A stretch of 64,000 bases of DNA from JAGBWK01 sp964544595 (GTDB lineage: Bacteria; Bacteroidota; Bacteroidia; Bacteroidales; Muribaculaceae): positions 26,776-90,775 of the forward strand of contig CAZJBM010000003.1 in NCBI GenBank assembly GCA_964544595.1, in the 5' to 3' direction. This document shows, in pieces, positions 23,864 to 33,195 of the stretch (position 1 is its first letter; the number at the start of each line of letters is the position of its first letter). Both the position numbers and the translations under genes were made by a program. A model generated the notes under the pieces. It saw only the letters and a program-made list of their open reading frames with translations, made no database searches and was not told the DNA's origin.

Positions 23864-25438
23864 ATGACAGCGAATGTTAACACCGGCAAGAAGAACTGGG
23901 TGGGCATCATCACCATGTTCTTTCTCTTTGCCATGATTTCATTTGTCACTAATATGGCCGCGCCGTTCGGCAATATTTGGGGCATAAAGTATGAGTGGTC
24001 GGGCATGCTCGGCAACCTTATGAATTTCGCGGCTTACCTGTTTATGGGTATTCTGGCGGGTAAGATGCTTGCCAACAAGGGATATAAGAAGACCGCTCTC
24101 TGGGCTATAGTGCTCGGACTCATAGGCTTGGCGATACAGTATCTTAGCTCGATATTCGGGGCAGAGACTATAGTGATGAACGTCAGCGGCCAGGCTGTGA
24201 CGCTCAATCTGTTCATTTATCTGCTCGGAGCGTTTGTATGCGGTTTCTGCGTATGTATGCTCAACACGGTTGTCAACCCGATGCTCAACCTGCTCGGCGG
24301 GGGAGGCAAGGCGGGCAACCAGCTACTTCAGGCCGGCGGCTCGCTCAACTCGCTCGCGGGGTCGCTCACCCCGATGCTCGTAGGCGCGCTTATCGGCACC
24401 GTAACCCGCAACACGGCGATGGCCGACGTGGCCCCGCTGCTCTTCATAGGCATGGGCGTGTTCGCGCTGTCATACATTATTATATTATGCGTGAACATTC
24501 CCGAGCCGGGTCTTGAGCGGAAGAAAGCCGACGAGGCCGCGGGAATCAAGAAGGAGAAGGCGCGCCACAGCGCATGGTCGTTTCGCCACTTCGTGCTTGG
24601 CGCGATAGGCATCTTCTTCTACGTCGGTATCGAGATCGGCATACCGGCCGAAATGAATTTCTATATCTCCGACGCTACGGAGAAGGGAGCCGGCATACTT
24701 ATCAACGGCGCGGCTATCGGCGGCGCTATGGCAATGTGCTATTGGCTGCTGATGCTCGTAGGGCGCGTGTCGTCGAGCGCGATTTCGGGAAAGGTGTCGA
24801 CCGCGACTCAGCTGATGACCGTTTCGGGCGTGGCGATAGTGTTTGTGGTTATAGCGTATTTCCTTCCTAAAGATAAAACGTTCTCGGTGCCTGAGTTCAT
24901 TTACAATCCGACGGCAAAGACTGAGGCGATATTGACCGACGTGGGCCTCCCGACTTCGGCTATCGAGGAATTCAAGAATGACCCGCAGGGCTTTGAATGG
25001 GCCAAATATCCGACAGTGAAGATTAAGGAGCTCGACGAGTCGACGGAAACTCTTGTGGAGAAATCGGTAAACCCGGCCGATCGCCTTATGGAGGAATATG
25101 AGATCGGGATAGAGGACTCAAGCAAGATGATGGAGACACCGCAGGTGCCGCTGAGCTGTCTCTTCTTAGTGCTTTGCGGCCTGTGCACGTCGCTGATGTG
25201 GGGCGGTATCTTCAACCTCGCGGTCGAGGGTCTCGGCAAATACACCGAGCAGGCGTCGGGTATTTTCATGATGCTCGTGGTAGGCGGCGGCATTATGCCT
25301 CTGATACAGCACAACTGGCTCTCGTCGTCGTTCGGCTATATGTTCTCTTACATGCTGATCGTGGCGATGCTCGCCTATCTCTTCTACTACGCTATCGCGG
25401 GCTGCAAGAATGTTAACAAGGATATTCCGGTGGATTAA
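23864..25438 (+). CDS. FucP/GluP-type sugar MFS transporter
   Basis: A 524-residue inner-membrane transporter with about 12 hydrophobic helices. Family features are NMAAPFG near residue 25, the GGKAGNQLLQAGGSLNSLAG loop and GIEIGIPAEMNFYIS. Transporters of this family bring in L-fucose, glucose or galactose with protons. Unusually, a hydrophilic insert of about 75 residues (about 340-415, rich in Glu/Lys) splits the C-terminal half between helices, making the protein longer than typical FucP. It lies just behind yggS, and a strong terminator follows. Confidence 0.85.
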   Translation: MTANVNTGKKNWVGIITMFFLFAMISFVTNMAAPFGNIWGIKYEWSGMLGNLMNFAAYLFMGILAGKMLANKGYKKTALWAIVLGLIGLAIQYLSSIFGAETIVMNVSGQAVTLNLFIYLLGAFVCGFCVCMLNTVVNPMLNLLGGGGKAGNQLLQAGGSLNSLAGSLTPMLVGALIGTVTRNTAMADVAPLLFIGMGVFALSYIIILCVNIPEPGLERKKADEAAGIKKEKARHSAWSFRHFVLGAIGIFFYVGIEIGIPAEMNFYISDATEKGAGILINGAAIGGAMAMCYWLLMLVGRVSSSAISGKVSTATQLMTVSGVAIVFVVIAYFLPKDKTFSVPEFIYNPTAKTEAILTDVGLPTSAIEEFKNDPQGFEWAKYPTVKIKELDESTETLVEKSVNPADRLMEEYEIGIEDSSKMMETPQVPLSCLFLVLCGLCTSLMWGGIFNLAVEGLGKYTEQASGIFMMLVVGGGIMPLIQHNWLSSSFGYMFSYMLIVAMLAYLFYYAIAGCKNVNKDIPVD

Positions 25439-25461
25439 TCAGGCTCTAACAACGATAGTCA

Positions 25462-25499
25462 AGCCGCGTTCCCTACCAGAGGGAGCGCGGCTGCTTTTT
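25462..25499 (+). terminator. intrinsic terminator
   Basis: A 13-bp stem, AGCCGCGTTCCCT with AGGGAGCGCGGCT (one G-T pair), is followed by GCTTTTTG. Confidence 0.85.
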
Positions 25500-25547
25500 G
25501 ATGGGTGCTGACGCGCGAGGAGGAGAGAGAGGAGAGCCGAGAGATAA

Positions 25548-25579
25548 GTTAAGGCCGCTCTGGGGGGAGCGGCCTTAAC
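25548..25579 (-). terminator. hairpin terminator of the pectate-lyase-like gene
   Basis: A perfect 13-bp inverted repeat, GTTAAGGCCGCTC with GAGCGGCCTTAAC, sits 25 bp beyond the stop of the minus-strand gene. Confidence 0.7.
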
Positions 25580-25603
25580 GGGAGAGTATGGTCGGGATTG
25601 GAA

Positions 25604-27331
25604 TCAGCGGATCACTTTGTCGGTGAGGCGGCTGCCGTCGGAGAGAATGGTGACGCGGATTGAGAGGCCAGCGGCGGGGGCGGGGATGCGGCGTCCGTCG
25701 AGCGAGTAGTATTCAAATCCTACGGCTGAGGCAGCGGGATCGGAAACGATGTCGCGGACAGCCGACGCGGTCGAGGGGAAGTAGTGGTCGACGGCGTCGA
25801 TAGCGTCGGCGAGCTGGGCGCGGGTGTTGTCTTCGACGAGCGAGTTGATGTAGACCTCGATATTGGTGTAGAGACCTTTGGGGTCGAGGGTGCGCAAGCG
25901 GCTGTCGGATTTCTTCTTGGGGTCGAGGCCGTTGGCGATTTCCCATTCGTCGGGAATGCCGTCGCCGTCGGAGTCGAATCCGGCGGGGCGCTTCTCTGAG
26001 GGCACTGAGTATTCGCCCTGGTCGGCGACGATGTCGAGCTGGCCGGCGCGGCGGGTCACAGAGCCAGAGTAGGTGGCGGTGCCGGAGCGGGCTTCCTCTT
26101 CATAGCGGGCGTCGGCCATGTCTTTGCAGAAGGAGGCGCCGGCGTAGGTGATCACTTTCTCGAAGGCGGTAGCGGCGTCGTGGGTGGTAGTGGCGGCCAC
26201 GTCGATGGGCTGGTCGAGGCGCACGCGGATGTAGTTCTTGCCGTTTACTTCGATGTTGGTTTCATCCTTGCCGAAGTATTCTTTCTCGTCGAGAACGTAG
26301 CGGTCGCCGTCGCGGGTTATGATCGAGGAGTTGCTGTCGTAAACGACGCCTTTCCAGTCGTAGTTCTCGGGTGTAGAGGCGGCGGTCACGTAGTTGCCGT
26401 TGATGTAGTAGCGGGAGCAGAGGCCGGGGAAGATGTTGTCGCCCGCATTTCCGGCGTCGGCAGCCGAGACTTGGGTGACGCGGGTGCGGTTGGAGGTGCC
26501 GGGGCCTGCTTTGTAGTAGTTGTTGACCATGTTGATATAGCCGCCGCCGGGGCCGCCATAGCAACCGCCGGTGCCCCAGTTATACATCACGCAGTTGCGG
26601 AAGTCGACGCGCTCGGCCTGGATTGAGTTGGGGTAGAGGGTGCCGTCGTAGCCGTTCCAGTTGTAACGCGCGCCGTTGAATCGGGGAGCGCGGTTGTTGA
26701 CATGGGCGATGAGGTTGTGGTGGAACGAGGCGTTTTTGCCGCCCCAGATGCCGCCGTAGCCGTGGGCGCCTTTGTTGTGGCCGGCGTTGTTGAGCGACTC
26801 GGCGATAGTGCACCACTGCATGGTGAAGTCGCGGTTGTCGTAGAACGAAGCCACTTCATCGATGCTCCATGAGAGGGAGCAGTGGTCGATGATGATGTTT
26901 TTATAGTGACGGCACCATGAGGCATCGGCGCCGTCGTTGACGTCGCGCTCCTGGCCGCGGCGCACGCGGATGTAGCGCATTATGATGTTGTTACCGGCAG
27001 GCTGCACGGTGTAGTAGCGTAGAGTGATACCCTGGCCGGGGGCGGTCTGGCCGGCAATGGTGGTGTTGGCGCCGATGCTGACGTCGGACTGGAGGGCGAT
27101 CTCGCCGGCTACGTCGAAAACCACTATTTTCTTGGTGGCGCCGCTGACCGCGCTGCGAAAAGATCCGTCGCCGGAGTCGTTGAGGTTGGTCACGTGGATG
27201 ATTGTGCCGCCGCGTCCGCCGGTTGTGAAACGGCCGAAACCTTCGGCGCCGGGGAAGGCAACCTCTTGGTCTTGGGCGGCGAGGGGAAGTGTGATGAGGG
27301 CAGCTGTGGCTGCAATGATTAGTTTTTTCAT
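25604..27331 (-). CDS. secreted pectate-lyase-like parallel beta-helix protein
   Basis: A 575-residue protein with a signal peptide (to LAAQ, about residue 19). FPGAEGFGRFTTGGRGG and VFDVAGEI near the start, then IIIDHCSLSWSIDE, MQWCTIAESL and FHHNLIAHVNNRAPRFNG, are typical of the PL1-type pectate lyases of Bacteroidales. A calcium-type segment DSDGDGIPDEWEIANGLDP lies near residue 460. The C-terminus YYSLDGRRIPAPAAGLSIR resembles the sorting-like tail also seen in the secreted protein at 5587-7320. The likely role is cleavage of pectic galacturonan outside the cell; no SusCD pair is nearby. Confidence 0.85.
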   Translation of the reverse strand: MKKLIIAATAALITLPLAAQDQEVAFPGAEGFGRFTTGGRGGTIIHVTNLNDSGDGSFRSAVSGATKKIVVFDVAGEIALQSDVSIGANTTIAGQTAPGQGITLRYYTVQPAGNNIIMRYIRVRRGQERDVNDGADASWCRHYKNIIIDHCSLSWSIDEVASFYDNRDFTMQWCTIAESLNNAGHNKGAHGYGGIWGGKNASFHHNLIAHVNNRAPRFNGARYNWNGYDGTLYPNSIQAERVDFRNCVMYNWGTGGCYGGPGGGYINMVNNYYKAGPGTSNRTRVTQVSAADAGNAGDNIFPGLCSRYYINGNYVTAASTPENYDWKGVVYDSNSSIITRDGDRYVLDEKEYFGKDETNIEVNGKNYIRVRLDQPIDVAATTTHDAATAFEKVITYAGASFCKDMADARYEEEARSGTATYSGSVTRRAGQLDIVADQGEYSVPSEKRPAGFDSDGDGIPDEWEIANGLDPKKKSDSRLRTLDPKGLYTNIEVYINSLVEDNTRAQLADAIDAVDHYFPSTASAVRDIVSDPAASAVGFEYYSLDGRRIPAPAAGLSIRVTILSDGSRLTDKVIR

Positions 27332-27426
27332 TATTTTAATTCAAGGATTTCTTAAATGGTTTCAATGAGTATAGCTTAAAGTATGTGATTTAGATAGACG
27401 GTGGACGCACAGGAGAGCTGAGGCGC

Positions 27427-28512
27427 TTAGTTGGCGGGGCCGGTTTTGGCGGCGGCTCCCGTGACGGGGTCAAACTGGAGGAAGATGGGGGCTTTCTTGT
27501 CGGTGAAGTTGGAGGGGTTCATGCCGTAGACGACGCCGAACTGCGCTATGTCGAAGGTCTGGCGGTCGGCTACTTTGCCCTCATACTTGATCTGGCACTC
27601 GGCCCGGCCGGGGATACGGTAGGCTATGCCCCCTTTGGGGAATGGGAGCGGCTCATCTTTTTCGTTGACCGGAAGATTGCCCCGCTCAAGGATGCTGAGG
27701 GAGAGGTAAACGGGGGCTCCGGCGAGGTTGTCGGGTGAAATGATGCCCTCGGTAGGGGAGATGCGGGCCACGACCATGTTGTTGATGTCGTCGTCGGGGA
27801 CGATTACGGGAAGGGTTGCGACGACGGTGCTCGTGGAGGTGGTGCCGACAAACATCGCGAGCAGGGCCTGCTCCTGGGCCTCGATGTTGTCGAGAGCGAG
27901 CTGCATACCAGAGCCGTCGGGGGGCATGTTCTCGGCTTGGCCGGTGATAATTTCCTTACGGCTTTCGCGGAGGGCGTAGATCTGCTCGGCGGCGAGCTGG
28001 GCGCGCTTGGCCGATGACTGGCTTTGGAGCATCTCCTGGGTGATCACCTGGTTGGCAGCGGGGGTCTGGAGAGGAGTCGGGGGGGCAGGTACAGCCGCGG
28101 GGAGCTGAGGCGCGGCTATTTCGAGGACGTTGTCGGTGTTGATAGCCAGCGGTATGTTGCCCTCGCCGAGGATGATGAAGGGGGATTGCTGCGATTTCAG
28201 GGTGATGAGATATTGCTGATCGGGGTCGGGCACGGCGACAGGGGTGATAACGGCCGATTTGAGTCGGGCGGCAGTCGACGGCTCCATGATAGGGTTGTTG
28301 ATGTTGAGGTAGCGCGAGGCGTATTTGGCAAATTCGCCGGGCTGCTTCACGGTGATTTCGGCTTCGAGGGTTATTTCCAAGCCGGTGGAGGGGAGGGTGT
28401 ATGTAAGGCCGTATTCGTTGGCCTTGGTGGCCGCGAATTTCTGGGCCTGTTGGGCCGGGGCTGTCGCGGAGACGGCGGCGAGGGCTATTATGGGAAGGAG
28501 AAGTTTCTTCAT
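27427..28512 (-). CDS. DUF4831 envelope protein
   Basis: A 361-residue protein with a signal peptide (to APAQQ, about residue 21). The sequence EYGLTYTLPSTGLEITLEAEIT and the C-terminal part GIAYRIPGRAECQIKYEG match DUF4831, a Bacteroidales family of unknown function. A proline-rich stretch (PAAVPAPPTPLQTPAAN) sits near residue 140. It is 74 bp downstream of nnr on the same strand, so the two may be co-transcribed. No catalytic motif is seen. Confidence 0.75.
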   Translation of the reverse strand: MKKLLLPIIALAAVSATAPAQQAQKFAATKANEYGLTYTLPSTGLEITLEAEITVKQPGEFAKYASRYLNINNPIMEPSTAARLKSAVITPVAVPDPDQQYLITLKSQQSPFIILGEGNIPLAINTDNVLEIAAPQLPAAVPAPPTPLQTPAANQVITQEMLQSQSSAKRAQLAAEQIYALRESRKEIITGQAENMPPDGSGMQLALDNIEAQEQALLAMFVGTTSTSTVVATLPVIVPDDDINNMVVARISPTEGIISPDNLAGAPVYLSLSILERGNLPVNEKDEPLPFPKGGIAYRIPGRAECQIKYEGKVADRQTFDIAQFGVVYGMNPSNFTDKKAPIFLQFDPVTGAAAKTGPAN

Positions 28513-28586
28513 GATGAGGGTTTTGAGCCATTGGAGACTGTGAAGCCTTTTTTTGCGGGGGAGCGTCGCGGTTCCCGGGCAGGAAA

Positions 28587-30104
28587 TCAGACTTCGAGGA
28601 TGAGCTTGATGGCGCGGCCGATATTGTCGGCGATGTCAGAGGCGAGAACGCCGTAGTCGCTATGCTCCTCGGCGGCGAGCTCTCCGGCGTAGCCGTGGAT
28701 GAAGACGGCGAGCAGGGCCGCGATCTCGGGCTTATAGTCCTGGGCGAGGAACGATGTGAGCATGCCTGTCAGCACGTCGCCGCTGCCCGGGGTGGCCATC
28801 GCCGGGGTGCCGGATGAGTTGAAGTAGATTTTGCCGTCGGGGCGTATGATGGCGGTGTAGTGGCCTTTGAGTATGATGAGTATTTTATGGCGCTGCGCGA
28901 CTTCGCAAGCTCGCTGAAGGCGGGCTTCGGCGGTCTGCGACGGCCCGAAAAGGCGGTCGAACTCAGCGGCGTGGGGAGTCATGATCGAGAGAATCGGCAC
29001 GAGATTGAGGAGCGTGGGGCGCTGGGCTATGCAGTTGAGGGCGTCGGCGTCGAGAATCACGGGCTGCTTGGCGGCAGAGAGAAATTCCTCAAGGGCGCGG
29101 ATGGTGGCTTCCTGGGTGCCGATGCCGGGGCCGACGGCTATAGCGTCGTATTTGTGCTCAGGGGTGATTTTCTCGATGCGCAACTCGCCGGGGTTGGCTT
29201 TGAAGAGTGCTTCGGGGGCTCCGGTCTGAAGAATAGGGTAGCCGCATTTGGGCGATTCGAGAGTGACTTTGCCGACGCCTGAGCGCAGGGCTCCCTTAGC
29301 GGCCAGAAGAGCCGCGCCCATCATGCCGTAGCTGCCGGCGTAGATAATGGCGTTGCCGAAGTCGGCTTTGGAGCTGAAGGGATTACGACGGCGCAGAGCG
29401 CGGTACACATCGGGCTCCTCGACGAGATAGAAGCGGGCGGGAATCTTGCGGGCGGCTTCCTGGCTGAGACCTATGTCGAGCACCTTCCAGTCGCCGACGA
29501 GATCGGCGTTGTCGGGGATGAAGAGGGCGAGGCGGGGGTGCTGGATGACGAGCGTCAGGGTGGCGTGGACCACGTTGCGCGAGATCAGTGCGGGGTTCCA
29601 GTCGCCGGCGAGCCCCGAGGGGATGTCGATAGAGACCACGGTGGCCTGGGCGTCGTTGATGCGCTGCACGAGGTAGGCGAATCCGCCTTTTAGAGGCTCG
29701 CGGAGCCCTGAGCCGAACAGGCCGTCGACGATGAGCGACGTATGGTGAATCTCTGGCATCATGACGGTGTCGACCACCTCGGTGAGGCTAAGGCCCTGGC
29801 AGTCGGCAAGCTTGTCGCGGCAAGCCGCACACTCGGGGGTAAGCTTGTTGCCGCCGATGTTGAAGAGATAGACGTGGACTTTGTAGCCCTGCTCGGAGAG
29901 GAGCCTGGCCACGGCGAGGGCGTCGGCCCCGTTGTTGCCGGGCCCGGCGAAGAGGATAACCTGCTTAGACGGGCGCCAGCGGGAGGTGATTTCGGCGCAC
30001 ACGGCCTCGGCCACGCGCTCGATGAGATCGAGAGCCGAGATGCCCTCTTTCTCTATGGTGTATTTATCGATGCTACGGATTTCGTCGTTGGTGAAAATTT
30101 TCAT
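28587..30104 (-). CDS. nnr: bifunctional NAD(P)H-hydrate epimerase / dehydratase
   Basis: Repairs damaged NAD(P)H hydrates. The 505-residue chain joins an N-terminal YjeF epimerase domain (about 1-215; motifs FAGPGNNGADALAVARLL and VDGLFGSGL) to a C-terminal ADP/ATP-dependent dehydratase domain (about 225-500). The latter shows YAGSYGMMGAALLAAKGALR, AVGPGIG, ILDADALN and GSGDVLTGMLTSFLAQ. Length and domain order are standard. It is divergent from hpt; TACTTTTG on the minus strand at 30131-30124 is a candidate -7 element close to the start. Confidence 0.95.
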   Translation of the reverse strand: MKIFTNDEIRSIDKYTIEKEGISALDLIERVAEAVCAEITSRWRPSKQVILFAGPGNNGADALAVARLLSEQGYKVHVYLFNIGGNKLTPECAACRDKLADCQGLSLTEVVDTVMMPEIHHTSLIVDGLFGSGLREPLKGGFAYLVQRINDAQATVVSIDIPSGLAGDWNPALISRNVVHATLTLVIQHPRLALFIPDNADLVGDWKVLDIGLSQEAARKIPARFYLVEEPDVYRALRRRNPFSSKADFGNAIIYAGSYGMMGAALLAAKGALRSGVGKVTLESPKCGYPILQTGAPEALFKANPGELRIEKITPEHKYDAIAVGPGIGTQEATIRALEEFLSAAKQPVILDADALNCIAQRPTLLNLVPILSIMTPHAAEFDRLFGPSQTAEARLQRACEVAQRHKILIILKGHYTAIIRPDGKIYFNSSGTPAMATPGSGDVLTGMLTSFLAQDYKPEIAALLAVFIHGYAGELAAEEHSDYGVLASDIADNIGRAIKLILEV

Positions 30105-30167
30105 TTCAGATGAATTTTAACCGCAAAAGTACAAAAATTCCATGATTTTTATCTTACTAAATAAAAA

Positions 30168-30183
30168 AACTTCGCGCGAAGTT
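30168..30183. repeat. 16-bp perfect palindrome between nnr and hpt
   Basis: AACTTCGCGCGAAGTT is fully self-complementary and lies in the divergent intergenic space, upstream of TAACTTCG (30207-30214), which may be the hpt -7 element. It is a possible operator. Confidence 0.5.
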
Positions 30184-30237
30184 GCTAAACTATGAAAATT
30201 CTTGCATAACTTCGCGGAAAAGTTATCACCACCCACG

Positions 30238-30795
30238 ATGAAACCAGAAGTTACATATAACGGGCTTACTTTCGTGCCTTATATCGAAAGAAAACAAATC
30301 GACAACCGCATAGCCGAGATAGCCAAGCAGATAGAGGCCGACACTAAAGGGAAGGCCCCGCTGTTTCTCTGCGTGCTCAACGGCGCGTTTCCCTTCGCGT
30401 CTGACCTTTTCAGGGCTGTTGACACCGACGCGGAGATCTCGTTCATAAGGCTTAAAAGCTATGAAGGCACCTCGTCGACAGGCGTGGTCAAGGAGGTGAT
30501 CGGCCTCCAGGATGACATCAAGGACCGCACCGTGATAATAGTGGAAGACATCGTAGACACCGGCACCACCATAAAGCGACTGATCGAGAAACTGGAGGAA
30601 AGCAAGCCCGCCGAAATCAAGATAGCCACACTGCTGTTCAAGCCCGACGCTTGCCGCGCCGACGTGAATCCCGACTACGTGGGCTTCAACATCCCTACCA
30701 AATTCATCATAGGCTTCGGACTCGACATCGACGGAATGGCCCGAAACCTCAACGACATATACGTGCTCAAAGAAAACAATTCAGAAAAGTCTTGA
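30238..30795 (+). CDS. hpt: hypoxanthine phosphoribosyltransferase
   Basis: Salvages hypoxanthine and guanine with PRPP, in the cytoplasm. The 185-residue protein shows the PRPP loop VIIVEDIVDTGTTI (about residues 97-110), LCVLNGAFPFASDL with the PPi-binding loop, and IGFGLDID near the C-terminus. ATG 30238 is chosen; an in-frame TTG at 30202 would add 12 residues that lack family similarity and overlaps the likely promoter. The adk gene follows 101 bp downstream in the same direction. Confidence 0.93.
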   Translation: MKPEVTYNGLTFVPYIERKQIDNRIAEIAKQIEADTKGKAPLFLCVLNGAFPFASDLFRAVDTDAEISFIRLKSYEGTSSTGVVKEVIGLQDDIKDRTVIIVEDIVDTGTTIKRLIEKLEESKPAEIKIATLLFKPDACRADVNPDYVGFNIPTKFIIGFGLDIDGMARNLNDIYVLKENNSEKS

Positions 30796-30896
30796 CTTAT
30801 TAACCCTGAAGCTGCACAGGGCATCGCCAGGCCCCATCGGCCCGCCTCTCCCCGCCATGCCCGCCCTACTCTCGCCGCAGCAACCGTTAAATAATT

Positions 30897-31475
30897 ATGC
30901 CAAACATTGTTATATTAGGTGCCCCCGGCAGCGGTAAAGGCACCCAGAGCGAGAAACTCATCAATAAGTACAATTTGCATCATATCTCTACGGGCGAACT
31001 CCTCCGCAGCCATATCGCCCGCCAGACAGATCTCGGCAAGCTCGCCGACTCGTTCATATCCAAAGGTCAGCTCATCCCCGACGACCTGATGATAGACATC
31101 CTGGCCCACACAATCGACAACGAACCGGCCGTGAAGAGCCGCGGCGTGATACTCGACGGCTTCCCCCGCACCATTCCCCAGGCTGAGGCCCTGAAGAAGC
31201 TCCTCGCCGACCGCGATCTCGCCGTCGACGCGGTGATCGGCCTCGAAGTGCCCGAAGAGCAGCTCGTGGAGCGCATGATAAAACGCGGCCAGCAGACAGG
31301 CCGCGCCGACGACGTGCCTGAGACTATCAACAATCGCCTCAAAGTGTACCGCGACCAGACCGAGCCGCTTCGCCAATACTATGCCGACGAAGGCTCGTAC
31401 CTCCCAATCGACGGCACAGGCACGATCGACGAAATTTTCGACCGTATCCAGGCCGCAGTCGAGGGTAACTCATAA
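30897..31475 (+). CDS. adk: adenylate kinase
   Basis: Interconverts ATP + AMP and 2 ADP. The 192-residue chain has the P-loop GAPGSGKGTQ (residues 8-17), the AMP-site segments HHISTGELLRSHI and GVILDGFPRTIPQAEAL, and a short LID (RGQQTGRADDVPETINNRL), so it is the short form usual in Bacteroidetes. The hpt-adk order is common in this group. A promoter and the tRNA-Ser gene follow. Confidence 0.96.
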   Translation: MPNIVILGAPGSGKGTQSEKLINKYNLHHISTGELLRSHIARQTDLGKLADSFISKGQLIPDDLMIDILAHTIDNEPAVKSRGVILDGFPRTIPQAEALKKLLADRDLAVDAVIGLEVPEEQLVERMIKRGQQTGRADDVPETINNRLKVYRDQTEPLRQYYADEGSYLPIDGTGTIDEIFDRIQAAVEGNS

Positions 31476-31513
31476 TCGAGGCGCGGAAGCGATTGAAAAA
31501 ATGTAAGAAAAAA

Positions 31514-31545
31514 ATTGCAAGAGACGGAAAAACTTCGTAGCTTTG
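31514..31545 (+). promoter_or_regulatory. promoter of tRNA-Ser
   Basis: ATTG (31514-31517), a 20-bp spacer and TAGCTTTG (31538-31545) lie about 48 nt ahead of the mature tRNA. Confidence 0.6.
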
Positions 31546-31593
31546 CAACCGCAAAAGCAAAACGCGCCCCGGCGCGAGAGCTTAACGACCCGA

Positions 31594-31680
31594 GGAAAGA
31601 TGCCGGAGTGGTCGATCGGGACGGTCTCGAAAACCGTTGTACCCTTACGGGTACCCAGGGTTCGAATCCCTGTCTTTCCG
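31594..31680 (+). tRNA. tRNA-Ser(CGA)
   Basis: An 87-nt class II tRNA. The acceptor stem pairs GGAAAGA with TCTTTCC. The anticodon arm is ACGGT-CTCGAAA-ACCGT, giving anticodon CGA. The long variable arm forms GTACCC-TTAC-GGGTAC, and the T arm is CAGGG-TTCGAAT-CCCTG. CCA is not encoded (GCA follows the stem). The 3' half is the source of the repeat units downstream. Confidence 0.96.
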
Positions 31681-31906
31681 CAAAGAGAGCTGCAAGCCAT
31701 GCTTGCGGCTCTTTTTGCGTGAAAGCGGGGATGAGGACCCCAGGGTTCGTTATCGCGTAAGCGCTTGCGCAGCAAGACTCCCTGTCTTTCCGCAAAGAGA
31801 GCCGCAAGTCAACGACTTGCGGCTCTCTTTGCGTGAAAGCGGGGATGAGGACCCCCAGGGTTCGTTATTGCGTAAGCGCTTGCGCAGCAAGACTCCCTGT
31901 CTTTTT
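31668..31906 (+). repeat. tandem units derived from the tRNA-Ser 3' end
   Basis: Two near-identical units (31668-31779, 112 bp; 31780-31894, 115 bp) are followed by a 12-bp start of a third. Each begins with the tRNA 3' end (CCCTGTCTTTCCGCA) and carries a terminator hairpin, then GCGTGAAAGCGGGGATGAGG and CAGGGTTCG of the T arm. The unit ends with an imperfect palindrome GCGTAAGCGCTTGCGC. The hairpin of unit 1 (31686-31712, then TTTT) is the probable tRNA terminator. Confidence 0.92.
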
Positions 31907-31971
31907 ATACAGAAAACACTGATTTTACCGCTAATGGACAAATGTCCCATCCACTGTCAGATTTTTTTGCG

Positions 31972-31979
31972 TAAATTTG
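31972..31979 (+). promoter_or_regulatory. candidate -7 element before the KilA-N fragment
   Basis: TAAATTTG lies 28 bp before ATG 32007. No TTTG is seen at the correct -33 distance. Confidence 0.35.
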
Positions 31980-32006
31980 CATTTGAAATAAAACATTTGT
32001 TCCCCA

Positions 32007-32363
32007 ATGGCAAAAATAACAGTAAAGGATACCGATGTTAACGTCGTAAAAGTAAACGGAGAGGACTACATTTGTCTTACCGATATGTTGCGTGCCAAAG
32101 ATGGTGACTTTTTCATTACTGATTGGCTGCGTAACCGCAACACGCTTGAATTTATTGGTATTTGGGAGAAAGTGTACAATCCGGATTTTAATTATGGCGA
32201 ATTCGCCACAATTAGAAATCAGTCAGGTCTCAACAGTTTCAAGATAAGTGTAAAGGAGTTTGTGGCACGAACCAACGCCATATCACTTCAAGCCAAAGCA
32301 GGACGATATGGTGGCACCTACGCTCAGATGAGCGTATTAGAATTCTGGCAAGGTTATCATTAA
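32007..32363 (+). pseudogene. truncated KilA-N domain protein
   Basis: A 118-residue frame with the KilA-N DNA-binding domain found in phage and mobile-element proteins: MAKITVKDTDVNVVKV, YICLTDMLRAKDGDFFITDWLRN and a final KAGRYGGTYA. Full-length relatives continue with a segment like HKDIAFEFASWISPEF and reach about 270 residues. Here the sequence jumps from GGTYA to QMSVLEFWQGYH and stops. This suggests an internal deletion joining the N-terminal domain to the far C-terminal end. It is AT-rich and sits directly behind the tRNA-Ser repeat units, in keeping with island debris. Confidence 0.75.
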
Positions 32364-32425
32364 TCTGGAGGCGGAAGTTGTAGAGAGTTTTGTAGTTAAT
32401 CAAGAAACCTGATTTTATATATCTT

Positions 32426-33190
32426 ATGAAAGTTATCATGACCATATTATTGGCTGTCACAGGCCTTTTGCTTAATGCTCAATCAACGATTCCGGATTTT
32501 GAACGGCAAGCGAAGATAGACTCTATAACTGCTGAAATTGAGAAACAATTTGGGTGGAATGATACCGCTTATGCCCCTGAAATAGCTTATGGAAAATGGA
32601 ATATTGGAGAGGCATCATTTTTATTACAAGGCGGAATCGCTCCTATATTTTATATCGGGCAAGAAAATTTCAAGAAAAAATATGGAGTGGATTACGAAGA
32701 CTTTGGATGCTTAACATATTGCTCTGAACATCAAATGAAGATCTACAATACAGTCATCATGGATTGCCTGACAGCTAAATATGGTAATATTTGGATTGAT
32801 GATGTGAGAAAAGATGTGCCTGGAGTTGCCGAATATGGAAAACGGTTGTTCAAATCTTTAACGTATCCCAATGATAGCATATCAACAGTTACCATCCCAG
32901 TTGTGTATCAAAGCATCGGCAAAACCGTCAAGACATGTGGAAATGATAGTGTAATTATTGATAGATTGCCATGTGGCAATTATCATTCATCTATGGAATT
33001 TTTGTATAATGGCATAAGTTACTATATGCCGTTATGTCAGGACTTGGACTTAGATAAAGTAGGAGTCTTGAACTATGGTCAACTCTTAGAAATTCAAATT
33101 CAATTTTACAATCCTAAAGTTTACAAGTACTCAAAGAAAACAATCCCTTATCCTTTCGGAGTAATAAGGCAAGTCGAGTCTTATAACTAA
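32426..33190 (+). CDS. hypothetical secreted protein
   Basis: A 254-residue protein with a signal peptide (MKVIMTILLAVTGLLLNAQS). The mature part is mixed alpha/beta, with FKKKYGVDYEDFGCLTYCSEHQ and four cysteines in the region 90-120. I do not recognise a family with a known function. Codon use is clearly AT-rich compared with adk upstream, so the gene probably came with the island that starts at tRNA-Ser. It stands between a KilA-N remnant and a lipoprotein remnant. Confidence 0.65.
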   Translation: MKVIMTILLAVTGLLLNAQSTIPDFERQAKIDSITAEIEKQFGWNDTAYAPEIAYGKWNIGEASFLLQGGIAPIFYIGQENFKKKYGVDYEDFGCLTYCSEHQMKIYNTVIMDCLTAKYGNIWIDDVRKDVPGVAEYGKRLFKSLTYPNDSISTVTIPVVYQSIGKTVKTCGNDSVIIDRLPCGNYHSSMEFLYNGISYYMPLCQDLDLDKVGVLNYGQLLEIQIQFYNPKVYKYSKKTIPYPFGVIRQVESYN

Positions 33191-33195
33191 ATATT

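Noticed and set aside
31379..31807. Protein-like frames across tRNA-Ser and its repeats (for example LCGKTGIRTLGTRKG).
   Set aside because: These are translations of the tRNA and its duplicated 3' end, a known source of false gene calls.
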